From contig NZ_SMAN01000006.1 in NCBI RefSeq assembly GCF_004342905.1, positions 35,045 to 99,044 on the forward strand: a DNA stretch of 64,000 nucleotides, in the 5' to 3' direction. Origin of the DNA: Melghiribacillus thermohalophilus. Its GTDB lineage: Bacteria > Bacillota > Bacilli > Bacillales > Alkalibacillaceae. A program made the position numbers and the translations under genes. Positions 16,353-23,381 of the stretch are shown piece by piece (the first letter of the stretch is position 1; each line of letters starts with the position of its first letter). Below the pieces are notes generated by a model. That model searched no databases. It was given only the letters and a program-made list of their open reading frames with translations, and was not told the DNA's origin.

Positions 16353-16679
16353 TTATAAGTTATTCCATTCTTTTTCAAAATTGACAAATGCATCATCGGC
16401 CTCTTTCTTTTCCTTTTTCCAGCTTGTATAGATTCGGTAAAGAATGTAAATGGCGGCTATTCCGGCCAGGGCAGGGATGTTTGAAGCCGCAATCGCAAGA
16501 CCGATGAATCCTAAAATGGCCCAGAAAATTTTCATCCCGAAGGAACTTGTTTTAATAAATTCCCTGGTGGCGTAATAAATCAATACCAGGCTTAAAGCCA
16601 GACCAATCATGGGACCAATTGATGCCAGGGTGACCAGAATCAGGACAATGACGACAAGAAGTGTAAGTAGATTTTTCAT
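16353..16679 (-). CDS. liaI: LiaI-like small membrane protein
   Basis: 108 residues with three to four hydrophobic segments (LLTLLVVIVLILVTLA, GLALSLVLIYYAT, IFWAILGFIGLAIAAS, ALAGIAAIYILYRIY) and a charged cytosolic tail (KKEKKEADDAFVNFEKEW). LiaI is the membrane anchor that recruits LiaH under stress. Assignment rests on size, topology and its place directly before liaH. GAGGTC lies just upstream of the ATG within AAAGGAGGTCAAGAAA. The upstream promoter presumably responds to LiaR, but I could not confirm a binding motif. Confidence 0.85.
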   Translation of the reverse strand: MKNLLTLLVVIVLILVTLASIGPMIGLALSLVLIYYATREFIKTSSFGMKIFWAILGFIGLAIAASNIPALAGIAAIYILYRIYTSWKKEKKEADDAFVNFEKEWNNL

Positions 16680-16944
16680 TTTCTTGACCTCCTTTCTGAC
16701 TCCATCATAGTTGTTCCTGGGGGTAAAGGTAATGAACCGGAGATATATTTTTATATAAGACTCAGGTCGTATTTTGAGGAAATGGGGGAATCGAATTCTT
16801 TTCCTTTATACGTATAAGATCTGGCGATACAGGCGAAAGGGGAATTTCGCTCATTGGAGGAGGAGAGGCACCCGGTATAATGGAGGGGATGTATATGTAG
16901 GAGAACATTATGAAACGGGACACCATCATCATACCCCTAAACTT
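16680..16944. other. Upstream region of liaI with a 12-bp palindrome
   Basis: This non-coding region should contain the liaI promoter. Two items stand out: the perfect palindrome TTATACGTATAA at 16806-16817, and on the minus strand the sequence GACCTGAGTC followed by TTATATAAAAATATATC (16740-16775). The latter could be regulator-binding and -10 sequence. No ORF with a good start is present. The assignment to LiaR is only contextual. Confidence 0.35.
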
Positions 16945-16991
16945 TAAAAAAACCTGTTTGAGGCAATGGGGGAGATGACCTCAAACAGGTT
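16945..16991 (-). terminator. Intrinsic terminator of the MsmX/UgpC-type ATPase gene
   Basis: A perfect 13-bp stem (AACCTGTTTGAGG and its complement) with a 15-nt loop is followed on the minus strand by seven T residues. Confidence 0.92.
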
Positions 16992-17004
16992 CACAGGGGA
17001 GGAT

Positions 17005-18102
17005 TTATTGAATTCTTTCTTCGGTGTCTTTGTCGAAGAAATGGCATTTATTCATATCAAAGGCTAATTCTATCGTCTGGCCGCCTTGAACATCTGATCG
17101 GGAGTCTACACGGGCTATGAATTCCTGTCCTTCCAGGGTGGAGTACAGGAATGATTCAGATCCCATCAGCTCAGCAACTTCGATTTTAGCGGTGATCTTT
17201 GATCCTTCACTGGACTCCAGAAAAACAGGTTCATCATGAATGTCTTCCGGGCGAATGCCAAGAATGACTTCTTTGTTGACATAGCCATTTTCCCGCAATG
17301 TTTTCATTTTTCCTTCTGGAATGTTGATTTTGATCTGCCCGATCTCAATATGTCCATCACGCAATACACCATTCAGGAAGTTCATAGCCGGAGATCCAAT
17401 AAATCCGCCTACAAACACATTATTCGGTTTGTCATACACCTCTTTTGGCGCACCAACTTGCTGGATGATCCCATCTTTCATAACCACAAGACGGGTAGCC
17501 ATGGTCATGGCTTCAGTCTGATCGTGGGTGACATAGATGGTTGTGGTTTTCAGACGCTGGTGAAGCTTCTGGATCTCAGCACGCATTTGTACACGGAGTT
17601 TGGCATCCAGGTTAGATAACGGTTCATCCATCAAAAATACTTTGGCATCCCGTACAATGGCACGGCCCAGTGCGACACGCTGGCGCTGACCTCCGGAAAG
17701 GGCCTTTGGCTTGCGGTCCAGGTATCCTTCAAGACCTAATATTTTAGCTGCTTCTTTTACCCGTCTGTCAATTTCTGCCTTGTCAAACTTACGAAGTTTT
17801 AGGCCAAATGCCATGTTGTCATAGACATTCATATGGGGGTAGAGAGCGTAATTCTGGAAAACCATCGCAATATCCCTGTCTTTTGGAGGAACATCATTCA
17901 TGCGTTGATCGTCAATGTATAAATCCCCTTTTGTGATTTCCTCAAGGCCTGCTATCATCCTTAATGTCGTGGATTTTCCGCAACCGGAAGGACCGACAAA
18001 TACAATAAACTCTTTATCTTTAATATGCAGGTTAAAATCTTTTACAGCAGTCACATCTTTATCATACACTTTATAAATATTCTCAAGACGCAATTCAGCC
18101 AT
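17005..18102 (-). CDS. ugpC: Multi-sugar ABC transporter ATPase, MsmX/UgpC/MalK type
   Basis: 365 residues. Walker A GPSGCGKST is at residues 37-45, Q-loop VFQNYALYPHM near 82, signature LSGGQRQRVALGRA near 134, Walker B VFLMDEPLSNLD near 154 and H-loop YVTHDQTEA near 187. The C-terminal third is the MalK-type OB/TOBE regulatory domain (NEKEVILGIRPEDIHDEP-like segment near 275). No permease or binding-protein gene is adjacent. As with B. subtilis MsmX, this stand-alone ATPase probably energises several carbohydrate importers. The ATG is 8 nt from AGGAGG. A cre-like sequence just upstream suggests catabolite control, which is inference. Confidence 0.92.
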   Translation of the reverse strand: MAELRLENIYKVYDKDVTAVKDFNLHIKDKEFIVFVGPSGCGKSTTLRMIAGLEEITKGDLYIDDQRMNDVPPKDRDIAMVFQNYALYPHMNVYDNMAFGLKLRKFDKAEIDRRVKEAAKILGLEGYLDRKPKALSGGQRQRVALGRAIVRDAKVFLMDEPLSNLDAKLRVQMRAEIQKLHQRLKTTTIYVTHDQTEAMTMATRLVVMKDGIIQQVGAPKEVYDKPNNVFVGGFIGSPAMNFLNGVLRDGHIEIGQIKINIPEGKMKTLRENGYVNKEVILGIRPEDIHDEPVFLESSEGSKITAKIEVAELMGSESFLYSTLEGQEFIARVDSRSDVQGGQTIELAFDMNKCHFFDKDTEERIQ

Positions 18103-18117
18103 CAATTTTTCCTCCTA

Positions 18118-18131
18118 TGTAAGCGTTTTAT
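18118..18131. promoter_or_regulatory. Candidate cre (CcpA) site upstream of ugpC
   Basis: TGTAAGCGTTTTAT matches the cre consensus TGWAANCGNTNWCA except at the last two positions. It lies between the expected promoter and the ribosome binding site. Confidence 0.4.
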
Positions 18132-18178
18132 TCTTGTTATAAGTGTAACGGACGGATAAAATGAGGTAAATGGAATAA

Positions 18179-18209
18179 ATGCACAAAGTTTTTATTGTTC
18201 TTTGTGCAT
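18179..18209. repeat. 10-bp perfect inverted repeat between the PucR-type gene and ugpC
   Basis: ATGCACAAAG and CTTTGTGCAT are separated by 11 nt. It is placed after the PucR-type stop codon and before the ugpC leader. It may be a T-poor terminator for the former or an operator for the latter. Confidence 0.5.
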
Positions 18210-18221
18210 AAAATACACGTG

Positions 18222-19118
18222 CTAATCTTTGCAATACTCTTGAAGCAGCAAGACTAAATAAGTGACCAGGGCACCGTGAAAACGTTTAATATCAATTCCG
18301 GTTTTGTCAATAAACTTTTCAATGCGATATTGCAGGCTGTTCCGGTGCATATACAGTTTTTTCGAAGCAAGGGTCGCATTGGAGCTGGATGCTAAAAAGA
18401 CCTTAACGGTGTGCAAAAGTTCGGGGTCGTCTTTAATATGGTCAAATAGAGAAGCTACCATTTGACGGCAATCCTCTTTGGTCAGGGAATCGAGAAATAG
18501 ATAGAGAAACCCATCGACGTAATGAATGACAGCTTCCTGCGAAGAACGAAATGCTTTTTCTGCTACCCGTCCTGCCCATTTAAAATATTCAGGAGCATGC
18601 TGAATTTCGTAAAAAAACTCACTGACATAAAAGCGGACATCTGTATATGTATCACTCATAAAGGTGTTGATCACATCTGATACACGAGCGATTTCCTGGG
18701 AATCCTCTGTCACTTCTTCAATGATGACTCCTTCATGATCCGACATCCATAATACAGGCATTGGTTGGGGAAATAACGCAAGAACTGCTTCATTGAAAAA
18801 ATGATGCTCCATATTTTTTTTGATTTGAAAAAATATAAAACGATATCGTAATATATGGTCAAAAGGGGGCAGCTGGCCATAATGAATAAAATCATGCCAG
18901 TCTCTCTCTCGATCAGATAAGAAGGGCCGCTGAATCTCATAACGGGTTAAAAGTGCATCCAGCAGTCTTTCTTCGTTTGCCGACAGCTCTTCTTTCGGTA
19001 TACCAAAAATGACACCATCGTTGGTTCTGTACCAGGCGAATTGTTCGTAATCCACCTGTTCTTTTGAAGAAAGGATTTTTAAGTCCGGATACATATGTTT
19101 AAGTTCTTGTACAACCAT
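18222..19118 (-). CDS. PucR-type helix-turn-helix regulator
   Basis: About 298 residues. The last 60 match the PucR C-terminal HTH: NATLASKKLYMHRNSLQYRI, then EKFIDKTGIDIKRF. The rest is an all-purpose sensory region without a recognised ligand-binding motif; a segment PVLWMSDHEGVIIEEV recalls the middle domain of CdaR-type regulators. The ATG nine bases after GGGGGTG is preferred to the TTG six codons upstream. It is transcribed in the same direction as ugpC with 119 bp between, and might regulate it; that is inference from position only. Confidence 0.85.
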   Translation of the reverse strand: MVVQELKHMYPDLKILSSKEQVDYEQFAWYRTNDGVIFGIPKEELSANEERLLDALLTRYEIQRPFLSDRERDWHDFIHYGQLPPFDHILRYRFIFFQIKKNMEHHFFNEAVLALFPQPMPVLWMSDHEGVIIEEVTEDSQEIARVSDVINTFMSDTYTDVRFYVSEFFYEIQHAPEYFKWAGRVAEKAFRSSQEAVIHYVDGFLYLFLDSLTKEDCRQMVASLFDHIKDDPELLHTVKVFLASSSNATLASKKLYMHRNSLQYRIEKFIDKTGIDIKRFHGALVTYLVLLLQEYCKD

Positions 19119-19215
19119 TATCCAGGTCACCCCCAATGTTTATTGATATGTACTATTATAACAAGATATGACAAAAAATAGCATCCTGCGACTTTTTTTA
19201 AGACATTAGTTGGAG

Positions 19216-19237
19216 TATAATATACTTATGGGGGTAC
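19216..19237 (+). promoter_or_regulatory. Promoter -10 box and CsoR-family operator half-site
   Basis: TATAAT (19216-19221) is followed directly by ACTTATGGGGGTAC. GGGGGTA is the half-site style of CsoR/CstR operators (ATACCCC-N-GGGGTAT type). The other half is degenerate. Binding there would overlap the transcription start of the repressor gene, which suggests autoregulation. Confidence 0.45.
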
Positions 19238-19283
19238 TGTCATTCTGGAAAGGTTTTTATATAATCAGGAAGGGGTGAAAATG

Positions 19284-19559
19284 ATGGAATTTGAAATGAA
19301 TCAATACACACCGGAAATCAAAAATCGCCTGAAGCGGATTGAAGGACAAATTCGGGGCGTTTTAAAAATGATGGAAGAAGAAAAGGGATGCAAAGATGTG
19401 ATCACACAATTGTCCGCTGTTCGATCAGCTATCGATCGTTCTATCGGATATATCGTTGCCAAGAATTTGGAAACCTGTATCCGAAATGAGGATAAAGCAG
19501 GGGATTCTGCAGAAGAGTTAATTCAAGAAGCGGTTCAGATGATTATAAAAAGCAGATAG
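19284..19559 (+). CDS. CsoR-family repressor with CstR-like Cys-Asn-Cys site
   Basis: About 91 residues, all helical (DUF156). Key residues are Cys36 (KGCKDVITQLSAV) and Cys65 (AKNLETC). The position equivalent to the copper-ligand His of CsoR is Asn61. Loss of that histidine with retention of both cysteines is the pattern of CstR persulfide sensors, and the local sequence also resembles S. aureus CstR. So it more likely senses reactive sulfur than Cu(I). Two adjacent ATGs and a GTG are possible starts; the chosen one is 8 nt from AGGAAGGGG. No rhodanese, TauE-like, CopZ or CopA gene lies nearby. A terminator follows immediately. Confidence 0.9.
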   Translation: MEFEMNQYTPEIKNRLKRIEGQIRGVLKMMEEEKGCKDVITQLSAVRSAIDRSIGYIVAKNLETCIRNEDKAGDSAEELIQEAVQMIIKSR

Positions 19560-19571
19560 AATTGTGTTTAT

Positions 19572-19603
19572 CACCTTTGCTCAATGAAGGCAAGGGTGTT
19601 TTT
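19572..19603 (+). terminator. Intrinsic terminator of the CsoR-family gene
   Basis: CACCTTTGC pairs with GCAAGGGTG (9 bp, one G-T) around a 9-nt loop, followed by TTTTT. Confidence 0.85.
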
Positions 19604-19645
19604 GTCTGGCTGAAACAGAAGCGACAAACACGGCTTTCAGATTAA

Positions 19646-19728
19646 GCGTCCAGCCCCGGGCACTATGGAATAGCGTGAGGGTAAGTGTCCCCATATCTAC
19701 GGATATCGGCTGGACGCTATGTTTTTTT
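19646..19728 (+). other. Folded element with terminator-like T run (element B)
   Basis: GCGTCCAGC (19646-19654) pairs perfectly with GCTGGACGC (19709-19717), and one more A-T pair extends it. GTTTTTTT follows. Inside, GGGCACT (19658) pairs with AGTGTCCC with one bulge, and the loop contains ATAGCGTGAG. A small hairpin ATATC-TAC-GGATAT comes next. The layout and loop string resemble element A at 3195-3269. The preceding gene already has its own terminator, so this may be the 3' end of a separate RNA; I found no clear promoter. The remaining 170 nt up to the next gene show nothing recognisable. Confidence 0.45.
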
Positions 19729-19895
19729 GTGATGTTCAACCGTACGGCATGCTGACTGAAACAGAAATCGTGATGGGGAAAACCTTTGTTTTCGCCTAAA
19801 TGATGCCAGTTAATCCGTTATGTCTATGTCAACTGGTGCACGGGGACTGGGTCTTTTAAGAACAACGACAGCTTTCCGATAATTTGGAAGCATGT

Positions 19896-20096
19896 TTACT
19901 TTTCTTTTCTTGTTTCTTCTCCAGATGGAAACGGCTCATCTTGATCTGGCAGGTCGCGGGCTTCTTCGATCTGCACACGGTTGTTTGATGGCTTAACGGT
20001 TCCTCCCGCAAGCCCTTCACTGATCATACGCTCCACATCAATTTCAGCCTGATCTCTGGAATCCTTCATCTCTTCATGTCCTTTTTTGTCGCTCAT
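19896..20096 (-). CDS. Small hydrophilic hypothetical protein
   Basis: 66 residues, strongly charged and probably largely disordered (SDKKGHEEMKDSRDQAEID at the start, PSGEETRKEK at the end). The middle, MISEGLAGGTV, is the only less polar part. No cysteine, membrane segment or signal is present. The ATG has GGAGG 6 nt upstream; the frame continues seven codons further without need. It is divergent from yheB. I do not recognise it, and the strong ribosome site is the main evidence that it is real. Confidence 0.65.
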   Translation of the reverse strand: MSDKKGHEEMKDSRDQAEIDVERMISEGLAGGTVKPSNNRVQIEEARDLPDQDEPFPSGEETRKEK

Positions 20097-20209
20097 CGTT
20101 AACCTCCTTTTTTGCATGATATATCTTTAGGTTATCACTCTTTGATCTGAACCATTCAAAAGGGGTTGCGCCATATTACGCCAGGGAAATGATGTAAAAT
20201 TGGAGATAT

Positions 20210-20237
20210 TTGTTCAACAGTAAGATTGTTGTATACT
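20210..20237 (+). promoter_or_regulatory. Probable yheB promoter
   Basis: TTGTTC and TATACT are separated by 16 nt, 86 nt before the gene start. Confidence 0.5.
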
Positions 20238-20323
20238 AAATACGACTTATCGAACATAAAATCATGCAGTCAAACGAAATGATAATACAGGGAAAACATA
20301 TGGAACAAGGAAGGTAGAGGTCG

Positions 20324-21460
20324 ATGGAGAAAATAGGGTTAATGTTTTTCATGATGATCATAGGAGCGATTATTGGAGGATTAACCAATTCACTGGCGAT
20401 TAAAATGCTGTTTCGCCCGCATCGCGTCATCTATATCGGGCGTTTTCGCCTGCCATTCACACCAGGGCTTATTCCAAAAAGGCAAAAAGAACTTGCACGC
20501 CAATTAGGAAGGACAGTGGTCAATCATCTGCTTACGCCGGAAGGAGTAAAAAGAAAAATTCAAAATCATCCATTTCGGAAACAGCTGGAATCCTGGACAG
20601 TCCGGGAGATGAACAGAATACTTCAGTCCAGTGTGACTTTACAGGATGTTTTCCATCGATTTCAAGTGGGCCTTGATGAAGAAAAATTGAAGAACAAAAG
20701 TCTGATTTATCTCGAAAGAAAATGGCAAAACATTTTTCGCGTGATTCAGGAACAAAAACTGGGTGATGTACTTCCGACAGAAATAAGTAATAAAGTTGAA
20801 AACATGATACCGCAGATCAGCCATCATCTATTGCACCAACTGGATGTTTATCTGAAAAGTTATGAAGGTAGAGAAGCCATTGGTGCAGTTGCTGAAGAGT
20901 TTTTAGCAAGTCAGGGTTTTTTAGGGAATATGGTATCTTCTTTTCTCGGGAAGGAGGGGCTTTCCGAGAAAATTCAGCCGGCTATTTCCGGTTATTTGCG
21001 GTCTGAAAAAGCCCAAAACCTGGTCTGCCGTCTTCTCAAAACGGAATGGGATAAACTGTTAAACCGAAAAGTGAAAGACACTGCAGAATGGATTGATATC
21101 ACCGATGCATCCCGACGGATTATGAAAGGAATAGTGAACGAGATTCCGTACAAAACATGGCTGCATACTCCAATCCGCCAAGTGGTCAAACCTTATCAGG
21201 GAATTCTGGAAAATCAGGTGATTCCGGATATGATTTCTATGTTTGTTGCATATATAACGAATAAGATGGATCAGATTATGAAAAACCTTCATATCCATGA
21301 TATTGTTCAGAATGAAGTGGAACATTTTGATATGGCTCGTCTGGAACAAATGGTTCTGGATATCTCCCGAAGAGAGTTTAAAATGATTACCTATTTAGGT
21401 GCCCTAATCGGCGGAATTATTGGTTTCGTTCAGGGGATGGTGGTCATCCTGATCAGCTGA
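20324..21460 (+). CDS. yheB: DUF445 membrane protein (YheB-like)
   Basis: 378 residues. The N-terminal membrane helix with a conserved motif (IIGAIIGGLTNSLAIKMLF) and the following FTPGLIPKRQKELA are the family landmarks. A long helical soluble body follows, and a C-terminal membrane helix (LGALIGGIIGFVQGMVVIL) closes the protein, so both ends are membrane-anchored. Function in the family is poorly known; B. subtilis YheB has been linked to spores, which I recall only loosely. The ATG follows AAGGTAGAGGTCG. The YheA-like gene starts 72 bp after it, the same pairing as in B. subtilis. Confidence 0.88.
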   Translation: MEKIGLMFFMMIIGAIIGGLTNSLAIKMLFRPHRVIYIGRFRLPFTPGLIPKRQKELARQLGRTVVNHLLTPEGVKRKIQNHPFRKQLESWTVREMNRILQSSVTLQDVFHRFQVGLDEEKLKNKSLIYLERKWQNIFRVIQEQKLGDVLPTEISNKVENMIPQISHHLLHQLDVYLKSYEGREAIGAVAEEFLASQGFLGNMVSSFLGKEGLSEKIQPAISGYLRSEKAQNLVCRLLKTEWDKLLNRKVKDTAEWIDITDASRRIMKGIVNEIPYKTWLHTPIRQVVKPYQGILENQVIPDMISMFVAYITNKMDQIMKNLHIHDIVQNEVEHFDMARLEQMVLDISRREFKMITYLGALIGGIIGFVQGMVVILIS

Positions 21461-21532
21461 TTGCCTATACAAGTGAATGAATGTTTGATAAAGTGGGAAG
21501 GGAATAGGATAAATGTACAGGAGGTTTTCTTT

Positions 21533-21874
21533 GTGGCAAATGTTTACGATTACGCCCATGATTTGGAAAAAGGGTTAAGGGAAAGTGATGAATATCAGGG
21601 ACTGAAACAGGCTTATCATGCAGTCATGAATGATGAATCAGCTAGACGCATGTTTGATGATTTCCGTGAAACCCAGCTGGATTTACAACAAAAACAGATG
21701 CAGGGGCAACAAATTACAGAGGAAGAAGTAGAAAAAGCCCAAAAAATGGTGGAGCTCGTTCAGCAGCACCCGGCAATTTCCAAATTAATGGAGCAGGAAC
21801 AGCGGGTGAACACGTTAATCAATGATATTAGTCAGATTATTACGAAGCCGTTAGAAGAATTGTACAGAGAATGA
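21533..21874 (+). CDS. yheA: YheA/YmcA-type UPF0342 helical protein
   Basis: 113 residues, all helical and soluble, of the YheA (UPF0342, YlbF/YmcA-related) family: DYAHDLEKGLRESDEYQGL at the start, and a Gln/Glu-rich amphipathic helix (LDLQQKQMQGQQITEEEVEK) in the middle. Relatives YlbF and YmcA form a complex that affects RNase Y; whether YheA does so is unknown. The GTG start, 8 nt from AGGAGG, gives the conserved N-terminus ANVYDYA; the frame runs 24 codons further upstream without a site. Second gene of the yheB-yheA unit, closed by a terminator. Confidence 0.88.
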   Translation: MANVYDYAHDLEKGLRESDEYQGLKQAYHAVMNDESARRMFDDFRETQLDLQQKQMQGQQITEEEVEKAQKMVELVQQHPAISKLMEQEQRVNTLINDISQIITKPLEELYRE

Positions 21875-21933
21875 TGATTGGCCCCTGATTGAGCAAGCAA
21901 GTGTTAATAATTTGAAACAGCATACCCATGATA

Positions 21934-21961
21934 AAAAAACTGCCATCACGGTAGTTTTTTT
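21934..21961 (+). terminator. Intrinsic terminator of yheB-yheA
   Basis: AAAAAACTGCC pairs with GGTAGTTTTTT (one G-T) over a 5-nt loop. Confidence 0.88.
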
Positions 21962-22016
21962 ATTTTAGAGGCAGGAGTTCAAAATTTTGTCGAGAAATGT
22001 ATTCAATAATGCAGAA

Positions 22017-22132
22017 AACCTGCTGCGCCTCTTTAGGCCCGGGGGCTTCTGGGCAACTCCGGAAGATTACCAGGGGGGACAATTTGATCCGAGGGGTCTG
22101 AGCACCGGAGTTTCGTTATGTTTCAGCAGGTT
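22017..22132 (+). other. Folded multi-stem element upstream of yhaR (element C)
   Basis: AACCTGCTG (22017-22025) pairs with CAGCAGGTT (22124-22132), closing about 98 nt. Inside are GCCC/GGGC (22037-22054) and ACTCCGG/CCGGAGT (22056-22111), giving a multi-branch layout. It is GC-rich against an AT-rich background and ends 40 nt before the yhaR start. No T run follows it. This arrangement fits a structured 5' leader or a mobile folded repeat; I could not match it to a known riboswitch class. Confidence 0.45.
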
Positions 22133-22173
22133 AGATTAAGAATGGTCTTGATCAATTGATGGGGGAGAGGAAT

Positions 22174-22872
22174 ATGGGACATATTGAAGTAAACAAGGAA
22201 AAGGGTTTCATTCATGTTTTGCTCAATTACCCTAACTGCACTAATTCACTGACTGATGACATGATTGATGAACTGGTAGAACGCGTCGAAGAACTTGAAA
22301 AGGAAAATCAAAACATCATCATTCTTTCCGGGTCAGGAAAAGGATTTTGTTCCGGAGGCACATTATCCATTTTAAAGGGGGAAAGGGACAGCAAACGTAA
22401 CTTATTTGATCAGCTTGAAAAAGTGATCAAACAACTTTACCTAATGCCGAAATTCATCGTTTCGGCCATTCATGGTTCGTGTTTCGGCATTGGTTTAAGT
22501 TTAGCTCTGGCAACGGATTACGTCATCGCCCATAAAGATGCACAGTTTTCGATGAACTTTTATCGAAAAAATCATGTTCCGATCGGCGGAGGTAAGTTCT
22601 GGCTGAAAAGAAGACTGGGGGAACAGCTGTCACGTCAATGGATTTGGAAGGAAAGGGAGATATCGGGGGATGAAGCATTTCGGGTAAGTCTGATTGATGA
22701 TGTAACGAGCCGCCCTGTCATTGACGAGGTCTATGATCATATCCGGTTGAACAAATGGGGCTCTATTGAAGCGATGATTGCAGCCAAAAAGCTTTATCAT
22801 CCGTATACGGCCCGTGAACTGGAAAAAGAACTGAGAAAGGAACGGGAATGGGATTTGAAAATGGAAGCCTAG
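22174..22872 (+). CDS. yhaR: Enoyl-CoA hydratase/isomerase family protein (YhaR-like)
   Basis: 232 residues with a crotonase fold. The oxyanion-hole segments are GSGKGFCSGGTL (near residue 56) and HGSCFGIGLSLALATDYVIA (near 100). The body is shorter than typical 255-260-residue hydratases, and the expected catalytic glutamates are not clear, so the reaction is uncertain. Position directly before a yhaQ-yhaP-like pair agrees with B. subtilis yhaR. The ATG preceded by GGGGGAGAGG is preferred to a TTG six codons upstream. A folded element lies in the leader, and a strong terminator follows. Confidence 0.85.
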   Translation: MGHIEVNKEKGFIHVLLNYPNCTNSLTDDMIDELVERVEELEKENQNIIILSGSGKGFCSGGTLSILKGERDSKRNLFDQLEKVIKQLYLMPKFIVSAIHGSCFGIGLSLALATDYVIAHKDAQFSMNFYRKNHVPIGGGKFWLKRRLGEQLSRQWIWKEREISGDEAFRVSLIDDVTSRPVIDEVYDHIRLNKWGSIEAMIAAKKLYHPYTARELEKELRKEREWDLKMEA

Positions 22873-22878
22873 ATGATC

Positions 22879-22912
22879 AAAAAAGGTGCCCGCTGACTTC
22901 GGGCACCTTTTT
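22879..22912 (+). terminator. Intrinsic terminator of yhaR
   Basis: The AAAAAAGGTGCCCG arm pairs with CGGGCACCTTTTT around a 7-nt loop. Confidence 0.92.
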
Positions 22913-23053
22913 GCCGTTAAACCATTTATAAGCCTGTTCGTAAAGCCCCTGGTTGACTGCTAATGATAAGTGTGTAATGGCCCAAACGCGGGCAACGAAG
23001 AAGCCTACAATCTAAAAGAAAGAAAAAACAGTCTATAACTGCGAGCTGCCATT

Positions 23054-23239
23054 TTATCGATGAAATAGAACCATGTGTCCCTCTGGAGCTGCACATCTAT
23101 GGGTATGTTCTTCGAAACCTTTTTCTTTTAATTTTTCCATGCCCCTTTGTTTGGCTTCGTTGTCGTCACGGGCCTGAAATGTTTCATCAAGCAGCTTGCT
23201 TCCGTCTTTTTCAAATACAGTCAAATAATACGTTTTCAT
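23054..23239 (-). CDS. Small conserved Bacillaceae protein (YhzC-like)
   Basis: 61 residues: KTYYLTVFEKDGSKLLDETF, a charged helix with GMEKLKEKGFEEHTHRC, and the end VLFHR. It is predicted soluble, one small alpha/beta unit with a single cysteine in HTHRCAAPEG. It resembles the YhzC family located in the same neighbourhood of B. subtilis, but I recall that family only approximately, so no symbol is given. The ATG has GGGAGGG 7 nt upstream. Divergent from yhaQ. Function unknown. Confidence 0.75.
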   Translation of the reverse strand: MKTYYLTVFEKDGSKLLDETFQARDDNEAKQRGMEKLKEKGFEEHTHRCAAPEGHMVLFHR

Positions 23240-23381
23240 TTTTATCCCTCCCGAATTGAACCACTATTCACTTTTCTATCTTTTATTATAAAATAATCTT
23301 TTAGATTTTAATATGATTTTGAAACATTTATGAAAACGAAAACGTATAGGATGTTAAAAGTAACTCAAAGGAGTGCGAGAT

